This document shows, one piece after another, positions 39,803 through 51,195 of a stretch of 64,000 bases of DNA (position 1 is its first letter; the number at the start of each line of letters is the position of its first letter). The DNA is from Pseudomonas vanderleydeniana (lineage in GTDB: Bacteria > Pseudomonadota > Gammaproteobacteria > Pseudomonadales > Pseudomonadaceae): contig NZ_CP077093.1 of NCBI RefSeq assembly GCF_014268755.2, positions 1,786,001 through 1,850,000 on the forward strand. Reading direction: 5' to 3'. The notes beneath the pieces were generated by a model. The model searched no databases and was not told the DNA's origin. It saw only the letters and a list, made by a program, of their open reading frames with translations. The translations under genes were made by a program, and so were the position numbers.

Positions 39803-40551
39803 GTCGGCCCCAGCAGGCCGCGGGCGATACCGTTCAGTTCGCTCACCGCCAGCGACGGCGGGACCCGCAGGGCGGGTGCGAGCAGACTGGCCAGCTCGTC
39901 GACCCGCTCGGCGGACAGTTCAGCCTGGCGTTCGGCAAAACTCAGCAGGGCGCGCTGTTCGTTCAGGCGTAGGGCGAACGCCGGCGTGCGTGGCAGGGCG
40001 TCTGGCAGGGTGGGGCGTTTCGACGGCTGTTCGCGGTAGATCACCAGGGTGCCGCCGGCCAGGTCGCCCAGGCGCTTGAAGGTGGGATGCTGCAGGCAAC
40101 TGAGGGCCCCCAGGCAATAGCCGAACGGCAGCATGTCGACGAAGCGCAGCAGGTTGCGAGTCAGCGAGGCGGACCAGCCGATCGGCGTACCGTCGTCATG
40201 CACGACCCGCAAGCCCATCAGTTGCTTGCCTGGCGAGCGGCCCTGGTTGAGCACTTCGAACAGCACCATGTACCACCAACTGACCAGGAACAGCAGGATC
40301 GAACCGAGGCCGGCGCCCAGCTTGTCCAGCAGCGCCAGGATCGACAGCAGCACCCCGAGTATCACCCCGCGCACGCCCAGGTCGATGGCGAAGGCGACCG
40401 CCCGCACCGGCAGGCCAGCCGGGCGCAGGGGCAGGTCGATACCCTCCGGGGTCTCGACCTGATGACGGGTATCCAGTGGCGTTGGCAGCGGTGCATTCCT
40501 TGTCAGGCTCGTTATCTGGCCGATCCTAGCCAGCACTGGCGGGCGGCGCAA
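39799..40551 (-). CDS. RDD-family membrane protein, start uncertain
   Basis: This protein of about 235-250 residues has the RDD domain: 'VRAVAFAIDLGVRGVILG' (first helix with conserved Arg and Asp), two helices near 65-105, and 'LNQGRSPGKQLMGLRVV'. The conserved part begins at 'PLDTRHQVETPEG'. No in-frame ATG exists. The open frame allows TTG 40551 or GTG 40536 without a good ribosome binding site. AAGGA followed by an ATG at 40496 is out of frame by one base. It is the first gene of the six-gene MoxR operon. A frameshift, an error in the sequence, or a rare start codon would each explain this. Confidence 0.8.
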   Translation of the reverse strand: MRRPPVLARIGQITSLTRNAPLPTPLDTRHQVETPEGIDLPLRPAGLPVRAVAFAIDLGVRGVILGVLLSILALLDKLGAGLGSILLFLVSWWYMVLFEVLNQGRSPGKQLMGLRVVHDDGTPIGWSASLTRNLLRFVDMLPFGYCLGALSCLQHPTFKRLGDLAGGTLVIYREQPSKRPTLPDALPRTPAFALRLNEQRALLSFAERQAELSAERVDELASLLAPALRVPPSLAVSELNGIARGLLGPT

Positions 40552-40667
40552 CAGAACTCTTGCTGCCCGACCCTGTAATCGGTTGTATGGATAAGTTGTG
40601 CCATGCGTCTGGCCCGGGGCACTGTCAAGCGCCTAGACTGCTCCGGTCTTTTGTTCAGGAACCCACC

Positions 40668-42104
40668 GTGACCTCCATCTTCTGGTACGACTACGAAACC
40701 ACCGGGATCAATCCGCGCAGCGACCGCGCCCTGCAGGTGGCGGGCATCCGTACCGATGCCGAGCTCAACGAGATCGACGAACCGGTCAATCTCTATTGCC
40801 GGCCCAGCGAAGACATCCTGCCCCACCCGGCGGCCTGCCTGATCACCGGCATCACCCCGAGCCTGCTCGCCAGCCAGGGGCTGGACGAGGCGGACTTCAT
40901 GACGCGGGTGCATGCCCAACTGGCGCAACCCGGGACCTGCGGAGCCGGCTACAACACCCTGCGCTTCGACGATGAGGTGACCCGCTACAGCCTGTACCGG
41001 AATTTCTTCGACCCCTATGCCCGCGAGTGGCAGGGGGGCAACAGCCGCTGGGACCTGATCGACGTGGTGCGCGCCGCCTATGCCTTGCGTCCGGAAGGAA
41101 TCGTCTGGCCACAGGATGACGGCCGGGTGACGCTCAGGCTCGAGCGGTTGACCGCTGCCAACGGCATCGATCACGGTCATGCCCACGAAGCCTTGTCCGA
41201 CGTGCGGGCGACCATCGCCCTGGCCCGGCTGATCCGGGAGAAGCAACCACGGTTGTATGACTGGCTGTTCCAGCTGCGCAGCAAGCAACGCGTGCTCGAC
41301 CAGATTCGCCTGTTGCAGCCGATGGTGCATATCTCCGGGCGTTTTTCTGCGGCCCGCAACTACCTGGGGGTGGTCCTGCCACTGGCCTGGCATCCGCGTA
41401 ACCGCAATGCGCTGATTGTCTGCGACCTGCATGAAGACCCGCAGCCCTTGCTGGATCTGGATGCTGAATCATTGCGCCAGCATCTGTACACCCGCCGCGA
41501 GGATATGGCCGAAGGCCAGTTACCGGTGCCGCTCAAGTTGATTCATGTGAATCGTTGTCCGGTAGTGGCGCCAATGAATGTTCTGCGTGAACCGGATCAG
41601 CAACGCCTGCAACTGGACATGGCGCTTTATGAAGCGCGGCGCCTGCGGCTGAATGACGCACAGGAAGTTTGGCGGGATAAAGTCCAGGCGATTTATGCCG
41701 CCGAGGATTTCACGCCCAGCGCGGATCCGGAGCAGCAGTTATACGATGCTTTCCTCGGTGATCGGGATCGCCGTTTATGTGAACAAGTCCGCAATTGTGG
41801 GCCTGAAGAACTGGCCCGGGAGCAGTGGCCTTTCGATGATGAGCGCTTGCCTGAGTTACTTTTCCGTTATCGGGCGCGTAACTTTCCCGGGAGCTTGAGT
41901 GAAGAAGAGCAAGAACGCTGGCAGACATTTTGTCGGCAGCGCCTGAGTGAGTCGAGCTGGGGAGCCCCGAATACCCTGGGGCAATTCCAGGAAGCACTCA
42001 CGAGCAGTCTTTGCAATGCTACGCCCGAGCAGGCACAAGTGCTCGAGGAGTGGCAGCGCCATGCACGTTATTTGTGCAGCCGCTTTAACATCGCCTTGGG
42101 TTGA
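40668..42104 (+). CDS. sbcB: exodeoxyribonuclease I
   Basis: This 478-residue 3'-5' single-strand DNA exonuclease of the DEDDh group acts in mismatch repair and recombination. Exo I motif is 'FWYDYETTGINPRSDRALQV' (Asp and Glu near residues 7-9). Exo II is in 'CGAGYNTLRFDDEVTRYSLY', and Exo III is 'HGHAHEALSDVRATIALARL' with the conserved His and Asp. The C-terminal ExoI SH3-like and helical domains are complete. The GTG at 40668 follows AGGAACCC and starts exactly at the conserved N-terminus. It is convergent with mvaT, the same order as in P. aeruginosa as remembered. Confidence 0.94.
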   Translation: MTSIFWYDYETTGINPRSDRALQVAGIRTDAELNEIDEPVNLYCRPSEDILPHPAACLITGITPSLLASQGLDEADFMTRVHAQLAQPGTCGAGYNTLRFDDEVTRYSLYRNFFDPYAREWQGGNSRWDLIDVVRAAYALRPEGIVWPQDDGRVTLRLERLTAANGIDHGHAHEALSDVRATIALARLIREKQPRLYDWLFQLRSKQRVLDQIRLLQPMVHISGRFSAARNYLGVVLPLAWHPRNRNALIVCDLHEDPQPLLDLDAESLRQHLYTRREDMAEGQLPVPLKLIHVNRCPVVAPMNVLREPDQQRLQLDMALYEARRLRLNDAQEVWRDKVQAIYAAEDFTPSADPEQQLYDAFLGDRDRRLCEQVRNCGPEELAREQWPFDDERLPELLFRYRARNFPGSLSEEEQERWQTFCRQRLSESSWGAPNTLGQFQEALTSSLCNATPEQAQVLEEWQRHARYLCSRFNIALG

Positions 42105-42131
42105 TGGAGTGGGAAGGGAAAAACGACAATA

Positions 42132-42157
42132 AAAAAACGCCAGTTACCTGGCGTTTT
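42132..42157. terminator. bidirectional intrinsic terminator (sbcB / mvaT)
   Basis: AAACGCCAG-TTAC-CTGGCGTTTTT forms a short strong stem with an A7 tract to the left and T5 to the right. It serves the convergent sbcB and mvaT genes. Confidence 0.9.
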
Positions 42158-42193
42158 TCTGAAGGCGTGCAGAGCTCTGCGACGGGGCTTCGC

Positions 42194-42571
42194 TTAGCCC
42201 AGCAGAGTGGCCCAGCTTTCAACCACGTCACCACCCCACTTGGCTTTCCACTCTTTCAGAGTCTTGTGGTTGCCACCTTTGGTTTCGATGACTTCACCGT
42301 TGTGCGGGTTCTTGTACTGCTTGACCTTGCGCGCACGCTTGGTGCCGGTAGTTTTTACCGCGGCGCCACGTGGGGCTTTTTCCTTGGCGTGCGGGTCGAG
42401 GATCAGTTGGCAGTCACGCAGCGACTTGCCGTACTTGGCCAGCAGGGCACGCAGTTGCTCTTCGAATTCCATTTCCTTTTTCAGCGCGCCGTCTTTTTCC
42501 ATCGCAGCCATCTGGGCTTGCAGTTCTTTGATAGCTTCTTCCGTGGCGCGATATTTGTTGATCAGGGACAT
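42194..42571 (-). CDS. mvaT: H-NS family xenogeneic silencer MvaT
   Basis: This 125-residue nucleoid protein has an N-terminal coiled-coil oligomerisation domain (1-60, 'YRATEEAIKELQAQMAAMEK'). A linker rich in Lys/Arg follows, then the C-terminal AT-DNA-binding domain ('VKQYKNPHNGEVIETKGGNH', then 'KTLKEWKAKWG'). MvaT and MvaU are the pseudomonad H-NS equivalents and silence AT-rich DNA. The AT-rich promoter zones at 4110-4265 and 11640-11730 in this window are the type of target it binds; that link is inference. ATG 42571 lies behind GTCCTC on the coding strand complement. The neighbours sbcB and purU support the call of mvaT over mvaU. Confidence 0.92.
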   Translation of the reverse strand: MSLINKYRATEEAIKELQAQMAAMEKDGALKKEMEFEEQLRALLAKYGKSLRDCQLILDPHAKEKAPRGAAVKTTGTKRARKVKQYKNPHNGEVIETKGGNHKTLKEWKAKWGGDVVESWATLLG

Positions 42572-42909
42572 GAGGACTACCTTATGTGATTCGTGTATGA
42601 CAGGGACAGTGCTGTAATAGTAGTCAGACAATTTGCCCAAGTAAACAATTAAGAGAATGTTTGTTGAATTTGATACTTTAAACTTTGTCGATTGCCGATG
42701 TCGCTGATTTAGATGTTGCACCGGATGTGGCTGAAACTAGTCTCGGAATCTGGCCGGCGAACTATCGGCAGTGCGGCGCATCGCGTTGGCGATTGCGCCC
42801 GCCAGGCACTCGGCAAATGCCCGGCGGGCGTGCGCTTGCAAGGAATACTGCAGTTTTGCCGCGCAATCGCTAGAATGGCCGACTTTGCGAAGTTCTGGAG
42901 TTTTCCCCC

Positions 42910-43758
42910 ATGCGCACTTTCCGGCTGGTGATCGCTTGCCCCGACCGCGTTGGCATCGTTGCCAAAGTCAGTAATTTCCTGGCGTCCTACAACGGCTGGA
43001 TCACCGAGGCGAGCCATCATTCTGATAACCAGAGCGGCTGGTTCTTCATGCGTCACGAAATTCGTGCCGACAGCCTGCCGTTCGGCCTGGAGGCCTTCCG
43101 CGAAGCCTTTGCTCCGATCGCCGAAGAGTTTTCGATGACCTGGCGCATCACCGACACCGAGCAGAAGAAGCGCGTGGTGTTGATGGCCAGTCGCGAATCC
43201 CACTGCCTGGCCGACCTGCTGCACCGCTGGCACAGTGATGAGCTGGACTGCGATATCGCCTGTGTGATTTCCAACCACGACGACCTGCGCAGCATGGTCG
43301 AATGGCATGGCATTCCCTATTACCACGTACCGGTGAACCCGCAGGACAAGACCCCGGCATTCGCCGAAGTCTCGCGCCTGGTCAAGCATCACGAGGCCGA
43401 CGTGGTGGTGCTGGCGCGCTACATGCAGATCCTGCCGCCACAGCTGTGCCAGGAATATGCACACCAGGTGATCAACATCCACCACAGCTTCCTGCCGTCG
43501 TTCGTCGGCGCCAAGCCTTACCACCAGGCCTCCATGCGCGGGGTGAAGCTGATCGGCGCGACCTGCCACTACGTGACCGAAGAGCTGGATGCCGGCCCGA
43601 TCATCGAACAGGACGTGGTCCGCGTCAGCCACAGTGATAGCATCGAAGACATGGTGCGTTTCGGTCGTGACGTCGAGAAGATGGTGCTGGCCCGCGGCCT
43701 GCGTTACCACCTGGAAGATCGCGTGCTGGTGCACGGCAACAAGACCGTGGTGTTCTGA
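42910..43758 (+). CDS. purU: formyltetrahydrofolate deformylase
   Basis: This 282-residue enzyme hydrolyses 10-formyltetrahydrofolate to formate and tetrahydrofolate, supplying formate to PurT and balancing one-carbon pools. An N-terminal ACT domain (1-80, 'MRTFRLVIACPDRVGIVAKV') is followed by a formyl-transferase domain with 'NIHHSFLPSFVGAKPYHQA' and 'GATCHYVTEELDAGPIIEQD' (catalytic Asp). The length is normal. ATG 42910 is preceded by TTCTGGAG. It is separated from mvaT by a 340-base region (42572-42909) that holds the AT-rich mvaT promoter and nothing else recognised. Confidence 0.94.
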   Translation: MRTFRLVIACPDRVGIVAKVSNFLASYNGWITEASHHSDNQSGWFFMRHEIRADSLPFGLEAFREAFAPIAEEFSMTWRITDTEQKKRVVLMASRESHCLADLLHRWHSDELDCDIACVISNHDDLRSMVEWHGIPYYHVPVNPQDKTPAFAEVSRLVKHHEADVVVLARYMQILPPQLCQEYAHQVINIHHSFLPSFVGAKPYHQASMRGVKLIGATCHYVTEELDAGPIIEQDVVRVSHSDSIEDMVRFGRDVEKMVLARGLRYHLEDRVLVHGNKTVVF

Positions 43759-43800
43759 TAGTTGTCATGACAGCCCGCTGGCGGGCCTGGAGGTTCGATC

Positions 43801-43971
43801 ATGGCTGACCCACTCGACAAGGCGACTTCCAAGGCCCCGCCGACCCTCGGCGAGGGCTGCCTCAGCCGTTATGACCCTGACGAGTTGAGCAGCGAGGATG
43901 GCACCGAGTTTCCCGGTGCCGCCGAGCTGTGGCGGCAGGTGCAGGAGGAGTCGCAGACTCCTCCGCAGTAG
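43801..43971 (+). CDS. 56-residue hypothetical protein downstream of purU
   Basis: This ORF starts at an ATG behind CTGGAGG with good spacing and ends in TAG. It encodes an acidic, hydrophilic 56-residue protein ('MADPLDKATSKAPPTLGEGC' to 'ELWRQVQEESQTPPQ') with no signal peptide or membrane segment. It lies 42 bases after purU and 5 bases before the convergent chemoreceptor stop. Strong ribosome binding site, codon use like its neighbours and lack of overlap support a real small gene. Its function is unknown. Confidence 0.7.
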   Translation: MADPLDKATSKAPPTLGEGCLSRYDPDELSSEDGTEFPGAAELWRQVQEESQTPPQ

Positions 43972-43976
43972 GGGCT

Positions 43977-45866
43977 TCAGATCCTGAAGCTGCCGACCAG
44001 TTGCTTCAATCGGGCGGCCTGCTGTTCCAGGTCGGAACAGGCCCGCAAGGTGGACTGCAGGTTTTCCACGCCTTCCTGATTGAGGGTGTTGATCTCGGTG
44101 ATGTCCATGTTGATCGACTCGACCACCGAGGTCTGCTCCTCGGTCGCCGTGGCGACGGACTGGTTCATGCCATCGATTTCGCCGATGCGCTGGGTGACGC
44201 TGTTCAGGCGTTCACCGGCCAGATTGGCGATTTCCACGCTTTCCTGGCTGTGGCGCTGGCTATGGCTCATGGTGCCGACCGATTCCCGGGCGCCGACCTG
44301 CAACTCCTCGATCATGGTCTGGACCTGCTGCGCCGACTCCTGGGTGCGATGGGCCAGGTTGCGTACCTCGTCCGCCACCACCGCGAAGCCGCGCCCGGCC
44401 TCACCAGCCCGTGCCGCCTCGATCGCCGCGTTGAGCGCCAGCAGGTTGGTCTGCTGGGAAATGCTGGTGATCACTTCGAGAATCTGTCCGATATTCACCG
44501 TCTTGCTGTTGAGCGATTCGATGTTGCCGCTTGACGTGGCGAGCATGTCCGACAATTGATGCATGGCCTTGATGCTGCGCTCCACCACCTGCTGGCCGTC
44601 TTCGGCCAGGCCGCGCGCATCACTGGCCTGGTGCGAGGCCTGGGCGGCATTGCGGGCGATCTCCTGGGCGGCGGCGCCCAACTGGTTGATGGCCGCGGCG
44701 ACGCTGTTGGTGCGGCTGGCCTGCTCGTCGCTGTTGAGCATCGACGAGTTGGAGGCGCTGACCACCCGCAGGGCCACTTCGTTGACGTGCTCGGTGGCCG
44801 AGGACACCTCGCGGATCGAACCGTGGATGCGTTCGACGAAACGGTTGAAGGCGGTGCCGAGGATGCCGAACTCGTCCTGGGAGTGGATGGTCAGGCGCCG
44901 GGTCAGGTCGCCCTCGCCATCGGCGATGTCCTGCATGGCACGGGTCATGGTGTGCAGGGGTTGCATCAGCGCACGAATCAGCAGGCCGAGCAGGGCGATG
45001 ATGATCAGTACGGCGATGGTGGTCGCAATGACTGCAGAGTTGCGGAACTTGCTCAGCATCGCGAAGGACTTGTCCTTGTCCACGGACAGGCCGACGTACC
45101 AGTTGACCGAGGACAGCCCCTTGATCGGGGCGAAGGCGACGATGCGGGTCTTGCCGTTGACCTCGACCTCGCTGATTTCGTTGCCGATGCGCGGGGTGTC
45201 GCGAGGATAGGCCTCGGCGAGGGTCTTCATCACCAGGGCCTTGTCGGGGTGCACCAGGATCTTGCCGTCGGCGCTGACCAGGAAGGCATAGCCGCTGCCG
45301 TCGAGATTGAGGGTATTGAGGCTGTCGGCGATGGCCTTCAGGCTGAGGTCGCCGCCGACCACGCCGATTTCCTGGCCGGCCTTGCGCACGCTGGCGACGA
45401 TGGAGATCACCAGTTGTCCGGAAGCCAGGTCGATGTAGGGCTCGGTCAGGGCCGAGCCGCTGCTGTTCTGGGCCGTCTTGTACCAGGGGCGGGCACGCGG
45501 GTCGTAGCCATCGGGCATCTTGCTGTCCGGACGGATGATGAAGCTGCCGTCCTTGTTGCCCAGGTAGGCGCCCATGAAGGTCGAGGTAATGGCTTTCTGT
45601 TCGAGCAGGTTCGAGACGTTGGCCGGGTCGTTGTTCAGTGCGACCGATTGCCCCAGGTTTTCCACCAGCAGGCCGCGTCCGGTCAGCCAGGTCTGGATCT
45701 CGTTGGCGGTGACGCTGCCCATTTCGTGCAGGTAGCTGTCGAGATCGTCGCGAATCGCATTGCGTTGCAGATAGTCGTTGTAGAGGGTGAAGAGCGCAAA
45801 GGCGGCGACGACGATCAGCGAGGCGGCCAGCAGGATCTTGTGACTGAATTTGAGGCTTTTATTCAT
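43977..45866 (-). CDS. methyl-accepting chemotaxis protein, amino-acid-type dCache (PctA-like)
   Basis: This 629-residue chemoreceptor has a first membrane helix (11-31), a periplasmic double-Cache domain (about 35-275), a second helix (about 278-300), HAMP (about 300-355) and a signalling domain with the hairpin tip '[20 protein letters not shown]'. The sensor has the amino-acid motif YxxxxRxWY ('YDPRARPWY') and the following 'PYIDLASG', the dCache_1AA signature. An amino acid or close relative is therefore the probable ligand. It corresponds to PctA/PctB/PctC of P. aeruginosa. A C-terminal CheR-binding pentapeptide is absent ('[10 protein letters not shown]' end). Confidence 0.93.
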   Translation of the reverse strand: MNKSLKFSHKILLAASLIVVAAFALFTLYNDYLQRNAIRDDLDSYLHEMGSVTANEIQTWLTGRGLLVENLGQSVALNNDPANVSNLLEQKAITSTFMGAYLGNKDGSFIIRPDSKMPDGYDPRARPWYKTAQNSSGSALTEPYIDLASGQLVISIVASVRKAGQEIGVVGGDLSLKAIADSLNTLNLDGSGYAFLVSADGKILVHPDKALVMKTLAEAYPRDTPRIGNEISEVEVNGKTRIVAFAPIKGLSSVNWYVGLSVDKDKSFAMLSKFRNSAVIATTIAVLIIIALLGLLIRALMQPLHTMTRAMQDIADGEGDLTRRLTIHSQDEFGILGTAFNRFVERIHGSIREVSSATEHVNEVALRVVSASNSSMLNSDEQASRTNSVAAAINQLGAAAQEIARNAAQASHQASDARGLAEDGQQVVERSIKAMHQLSDMLATSSGNIESLNSKTVNIGQILEVITSISQQTNLLALNAAIEAARAGEAGRGFAVVADEVRNLAHRTQESAQQVQTMIEELQVGARESVGTMSHSQRHSQESVEIANLAGERLNSVTQRIGEIDGMNQSVATATEEQTSVVESINMDITEINTLNQEGVENLQSTLRACSDLEQQAARLKQLVGSFRI

Positions 45867-46068
45867 GGCGTTCGAGGTCCGCTAAGGTTCTGGGTGTCCG
45901 GGCGTGTGCGCGGAGACTGCACGGGATGGGCAGCATGGGACATAAGCTGATGATGGCTTGGCTCCTTAGGGGTCCCTCTTAAGGGATGCACCTTATTGTT
46001 GTTTTGATTGCCTTGTGGGCTACCTCCCTTGTATCGACTGGCGCGGCGCAAAGATTAACCACGGGCGC

Positions 46069-46107
46069 ACGAGAGCGCATCGCCCGGGTGCCGGGCGATG
46101 CGCTCGT
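46069..46107 (-). terminator. long hairpin downstream of dciA-like gene
   Basis: ACGAGAGCGCATCGCCCGG and its inverse CCGGGCGATGCGCTCGT form a stem of about 17 pairs, 14 bases past the stop at 46121. The U-tract is weak, so it may be a transcript-end structure rather than a fully intrinsic terminator. Confidence 0.6.
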
Positions 46108-46120
46108 GAAAAGGAGGGGG

Positions 46121-46576
46121 TCAGCTCTTGGGACGGGCGTGGCTGGCCAGGCGTTCGAGGGCGGCGCGCAGTTTCGGGTCGCTGATGCCCTCGGCCGTTT
46201 CCTGGATGGTTTGCGCCGCATTGGCGGACAGGTCCAGGGTATGGCCACTCGCCCCCTGCTGGACGGTCGGCGGTTGCACCTTGAACAGGATGCGGATCAG
46301 GCCGCTGAACACATCGAAGGCCTGCAGTTGTCGTTGCAGGCGCTTTTGCTGGTAGCGCAGGCGGGTCGCCCAGTGCCCGTCGGTGACGATCAGCAGCAGC
46401 GTGCCCTCGCGCCACGAAGCCACGTGGCAGTGCTCGCGGGCAGCCGGCTGCAGTTGGGTTTCCAGCAGTCGTTGCAGGTGGGCCAGGCGCTGGGCGTGGC
46501 CGAAAATCGCCTTCAGCGGCTTGGCTTCGCGAAGCAGGACGGCGGGTGCCCGGGCCGGGAGAGGGCGAAATGCCAT
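46121..46576 (-). CDS. dciA: DUF721 protein, DciA-type replicative helicase loader
   Basis: This 151-residue protein has the DciA/DUF721 domain (about 15-105; 'FGHAQRLAHLQRLLETQLQP' and 'REGTLLLIVTDGHWATRLRY') and a polar C-terminal tail. DciA is the ancestral bacterial loader or recruiter of the replicative helicase DnaB. In pseudomonads the gene lies divergently upstream of secA as here. The start at 46576 lacks a strong ribosome binding site but is the only ATG that keeps the full domain. The call rests on pattern and position. Confidence 0.83.
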   Translation of the reverse strand: MAFRPLPARAPAVLLREAKPLKAIFGHAQRLAHLQRLLETQLQPAAREHCHVASWREGTLLLIVTDGHWATRLRYQQKRLQRQLQAFDVFSGLIRILFKVQPPTVQQGASGHTLDLSANAAQTIQETAEGISDPKLRAALERLASHARPKS

Positions 46577-46884
46577 GATTCAGACACCTTAGGTAACAGA
46601 GCCGCCATGGTAGCAGAAACCGGCCCCACAGCCGGTCCCCATTGATGCGGGGCGGCTTTGCCCCTAAAGTCTGCACCCATGTTCCGGGCTTGATGGCTTG
46701 AAGTTCGGGAAAAAGACCCTATTTTAGAGTGGCCCCGTAAAAGCGCTGTGCCAGCATCGTGGAATAACGCCACTTTTCTCACCACCGTTTCCGGGTAGAA
46801 TACTCGTTCGCATGCGGCCATGAGGGCTGCTCGGGCGACTCTTGGGGCCGCCCTCCATCCCTATGTGTGGAAGAACCTGCCGAT
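46577..46884 (+). promoter_or_regulatory. divergent dciA/secA control region
   Basis: This 308-base gap has no gene. A -10-like TAGAAT at 46796-46801 precedes secA by about 85 bases. Several C/G-rich short palindromes (GACCGGCTGTGGGGCC-like near 46620) are present without a T-tract. In E. coli secA is regulated by an upstream secM; no secM-like ORF was seen. Confidence 0.35.
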
Positions 46885-49623
<2,739 letters not shown>

Positions 49624-49650
49624 GGTTTCCGCCGGACACTGAAACACCCG

Positions 49651-49684
49651 CGCCGCGACCGGCATCAGCCGTCGCGGCGTTTTT
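49651..49684 (+). terminator. secA intrinsic terminator
   Basis: CGCCGCGACCGGCATCAGCC followed by GTCGCGGCGTTTTT forms a stem CGCCGCGAC/GTCGCGGCG with a T5 tract. Confidence 0.9.
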
Positions 49685-49743
49685 CCATTTGAAACACTGT
49701 CCGTTGTGGCGACAGTGGATATCACCTTGAGAGGAGCGCATTC

Positions 49744-50961
49744 ATGGCTGTTGGTCTTGGTCCTTTGCCAACGTTGCACCCGGTTGCCGGTTTTGAACTC
49801 GGTATCGCCTCGGCCGGAATCAAGCGCCCCGGGCGCAAGGATGTGGTAGTGATGCGTTGCGCCGAGGGCTCCACGGTGGCCGGCGTGTTCACCCTGAACG
49901 CCTTCTGCGCGGCGCCGGTGATTCTGGCCAAGCAGCGTGTGCAGGGCCCGGTCCGTTACCTGCTGACCAACACCGGCAATGCCAACGCCGGTACCGGCGA
50001 ACCAGGCCTGGCCGCTGCCGCGCGCACCTGCGCCAAGCTGGCCGAGCTGGCGGGCGTCGATGCCAATGCCGTGTTGCCATACTCCACTGGCGTGATCGGT
50101 GAGCCGCTGCCGGTCGAGAAGATCGAAGGTGCATTGCAGGCTGCCCTGGACGACCTGTCCGTGGACAACTGGGCTGCCGCGGCTACCGGGATCATGACCA
50201 CCGACACCTTGCCCAAGGGCGCCAGCCGCCAGTTCCAGCACGACGGCGTGACCGTCACCGTCACTGGCATCAGCAAGGGCGCCGGGATGATTCGGCCGAA
50301 CATGGCGACCATGCTCGGCTACATCGCCACCGACGCCAAGGTTTCCCGCGAAGTGCTGCAGAACCTGATGCTCGACGGTGCCAACAAGTCGTTCAACCGC
50401 ATCACCATCGATGGCGATACCTCGACCAACGACTGCTGCATGCTGATCGCCACCGGCCAGGCCAACCTGCCGGAAATCACCGAAGCCAGCGGCCCGCTGT
50501 TCGCTGCGCTGAAGCAGGCGGTATTCGAAGTCTGCATGGAAGTGGCCCAGGCCATCGTGCGCGACGGTGAAGGCGCGACCAAGTTCGTCACCGTTGAAGT
50601 CAACGGCGGCGGCACGCACCAGGAATGCCTGGATGTTGGCTACACCGTGGCCCACTCGCCGCTGATCAAGACCGCACTGTTCGCTTCCGACCCGAACTGG
50701 GGCCGTATCCTGGCCGCGGTCGGCCGTGCCGGCGTGCCGAACCTGGACGTGAGCAAGATCGACGTGTTCCTGGGCGAGGTGTGCATCGCCAGCCGTGGTG
50801 CCCGTGCTGCAACCTACACCGAGGAGCAGGGTGCGGCGGTGATGTCTCGTGAAGAGATCACCATCCGTATCGAACTGGGGCGTGGCGATTGCAGCGAAAC
50901 CATCTGGACCACCGATCTGTCCCACGAATACGTGAAGATCAACGCGGAATACCGTACGTAA
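49744..50961 (+). CDS. argJ: bifunctional ornithine acetyltransferase / N-acetylglutamate synthase
   Basis: This 405-residue enzyme recycles the acetyl group in arginine biosynthesis (N-acetylornithine + glutamate to ornithine + N-acetylglutamate). It self-cleaves into two chains at an Ala-Thr bond in '[15 protein letters not shown]' (Thr about 192), making the threonine the N-terminal nucleophile. The glycine-rich '[16 protein letters not shown]' and the C-terminal '[15 protein letters not shown]' are conserved. ATG 49744 follows GAGAGGAG. It is a single-gene unit between secA and a Nudix gene. Confidence 0.96.
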   Translation: MAVGLGPLPTLHPVAGFELGIASAGIKRPGRKDVVVMRCAEGSTVAGVFTLNAFCAAPVILAKQRVQGPVRYLLTNTGNANAGTGEPGLAAAARTCAKLAELAGVDANAVLPYSTGVIGEPLPVEKIEGALQAALDDLSVDNWAAAATGIMTTDTLPKGASRQFQHDGVTVTVTGISKGAGMIRPNMATMLGYIATDAKVSREVLQNLMLDGANKSFNRITIDGDTSTNDCCMLIATGQANLPEITEASGPLFAALKQAVFEVCMEVAQAIVRDGEGATKFVTVEVNGGGTHQECLDVGYTVAHSPLIKTALFASDPNWGRILAAVGRAGVPNLDVSKIDVFLGEVCIASRGARAATYTEEQGAAVMSREEITIRIELGRGDCSETIWTTDLSHEYVKINAEYRT

Positions 50962-51011
50962 GTACCCTGCGGCGAGGTTTGTGGAGGGTGCGCAAGCGGC
51001 CGGATACCGAT

Positions 51012-51114
51012 CGTTCCCACGCTTGGCGTGGGAATGCCTCTCTGGGGGCTCGGTGCCCGCTCTTGTGACGCAGAGCGTCACGGGCTGCGTTCCCACGCGG
51101 AGCCTGGGAACGAT
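51012..51114. repeat. three-palindrome repeat, CGTTCCCACGC type
   Basis: Palindromes at 51012-51036 (CGTTCCCACGC / GCGTGGGAATG), 51064-51082 (TGTGACGC / GCGTCACG) and 51087-51114 (GCGTTCCCACG / CTGGGAACG) lie within the 234-base gap between argJ and the Nudix gene. This differs from the other REP families in the window. Confidence 0.75.
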
Positions 51115-51195
51115 CATCAAGTACCGTATGCAAATACCCCGCGCTGGGTCTAGGTTCCGCCCCCGTTAAACGGCAGATTGATAGGAGTTTTCAGC

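Noticed and set aside
43785..43800. tRNA T-loop-like GGTTCGATC
   Set aside because: It is the ribosome binding region of the small gene at 43801; no cloverleaf surrounds it.
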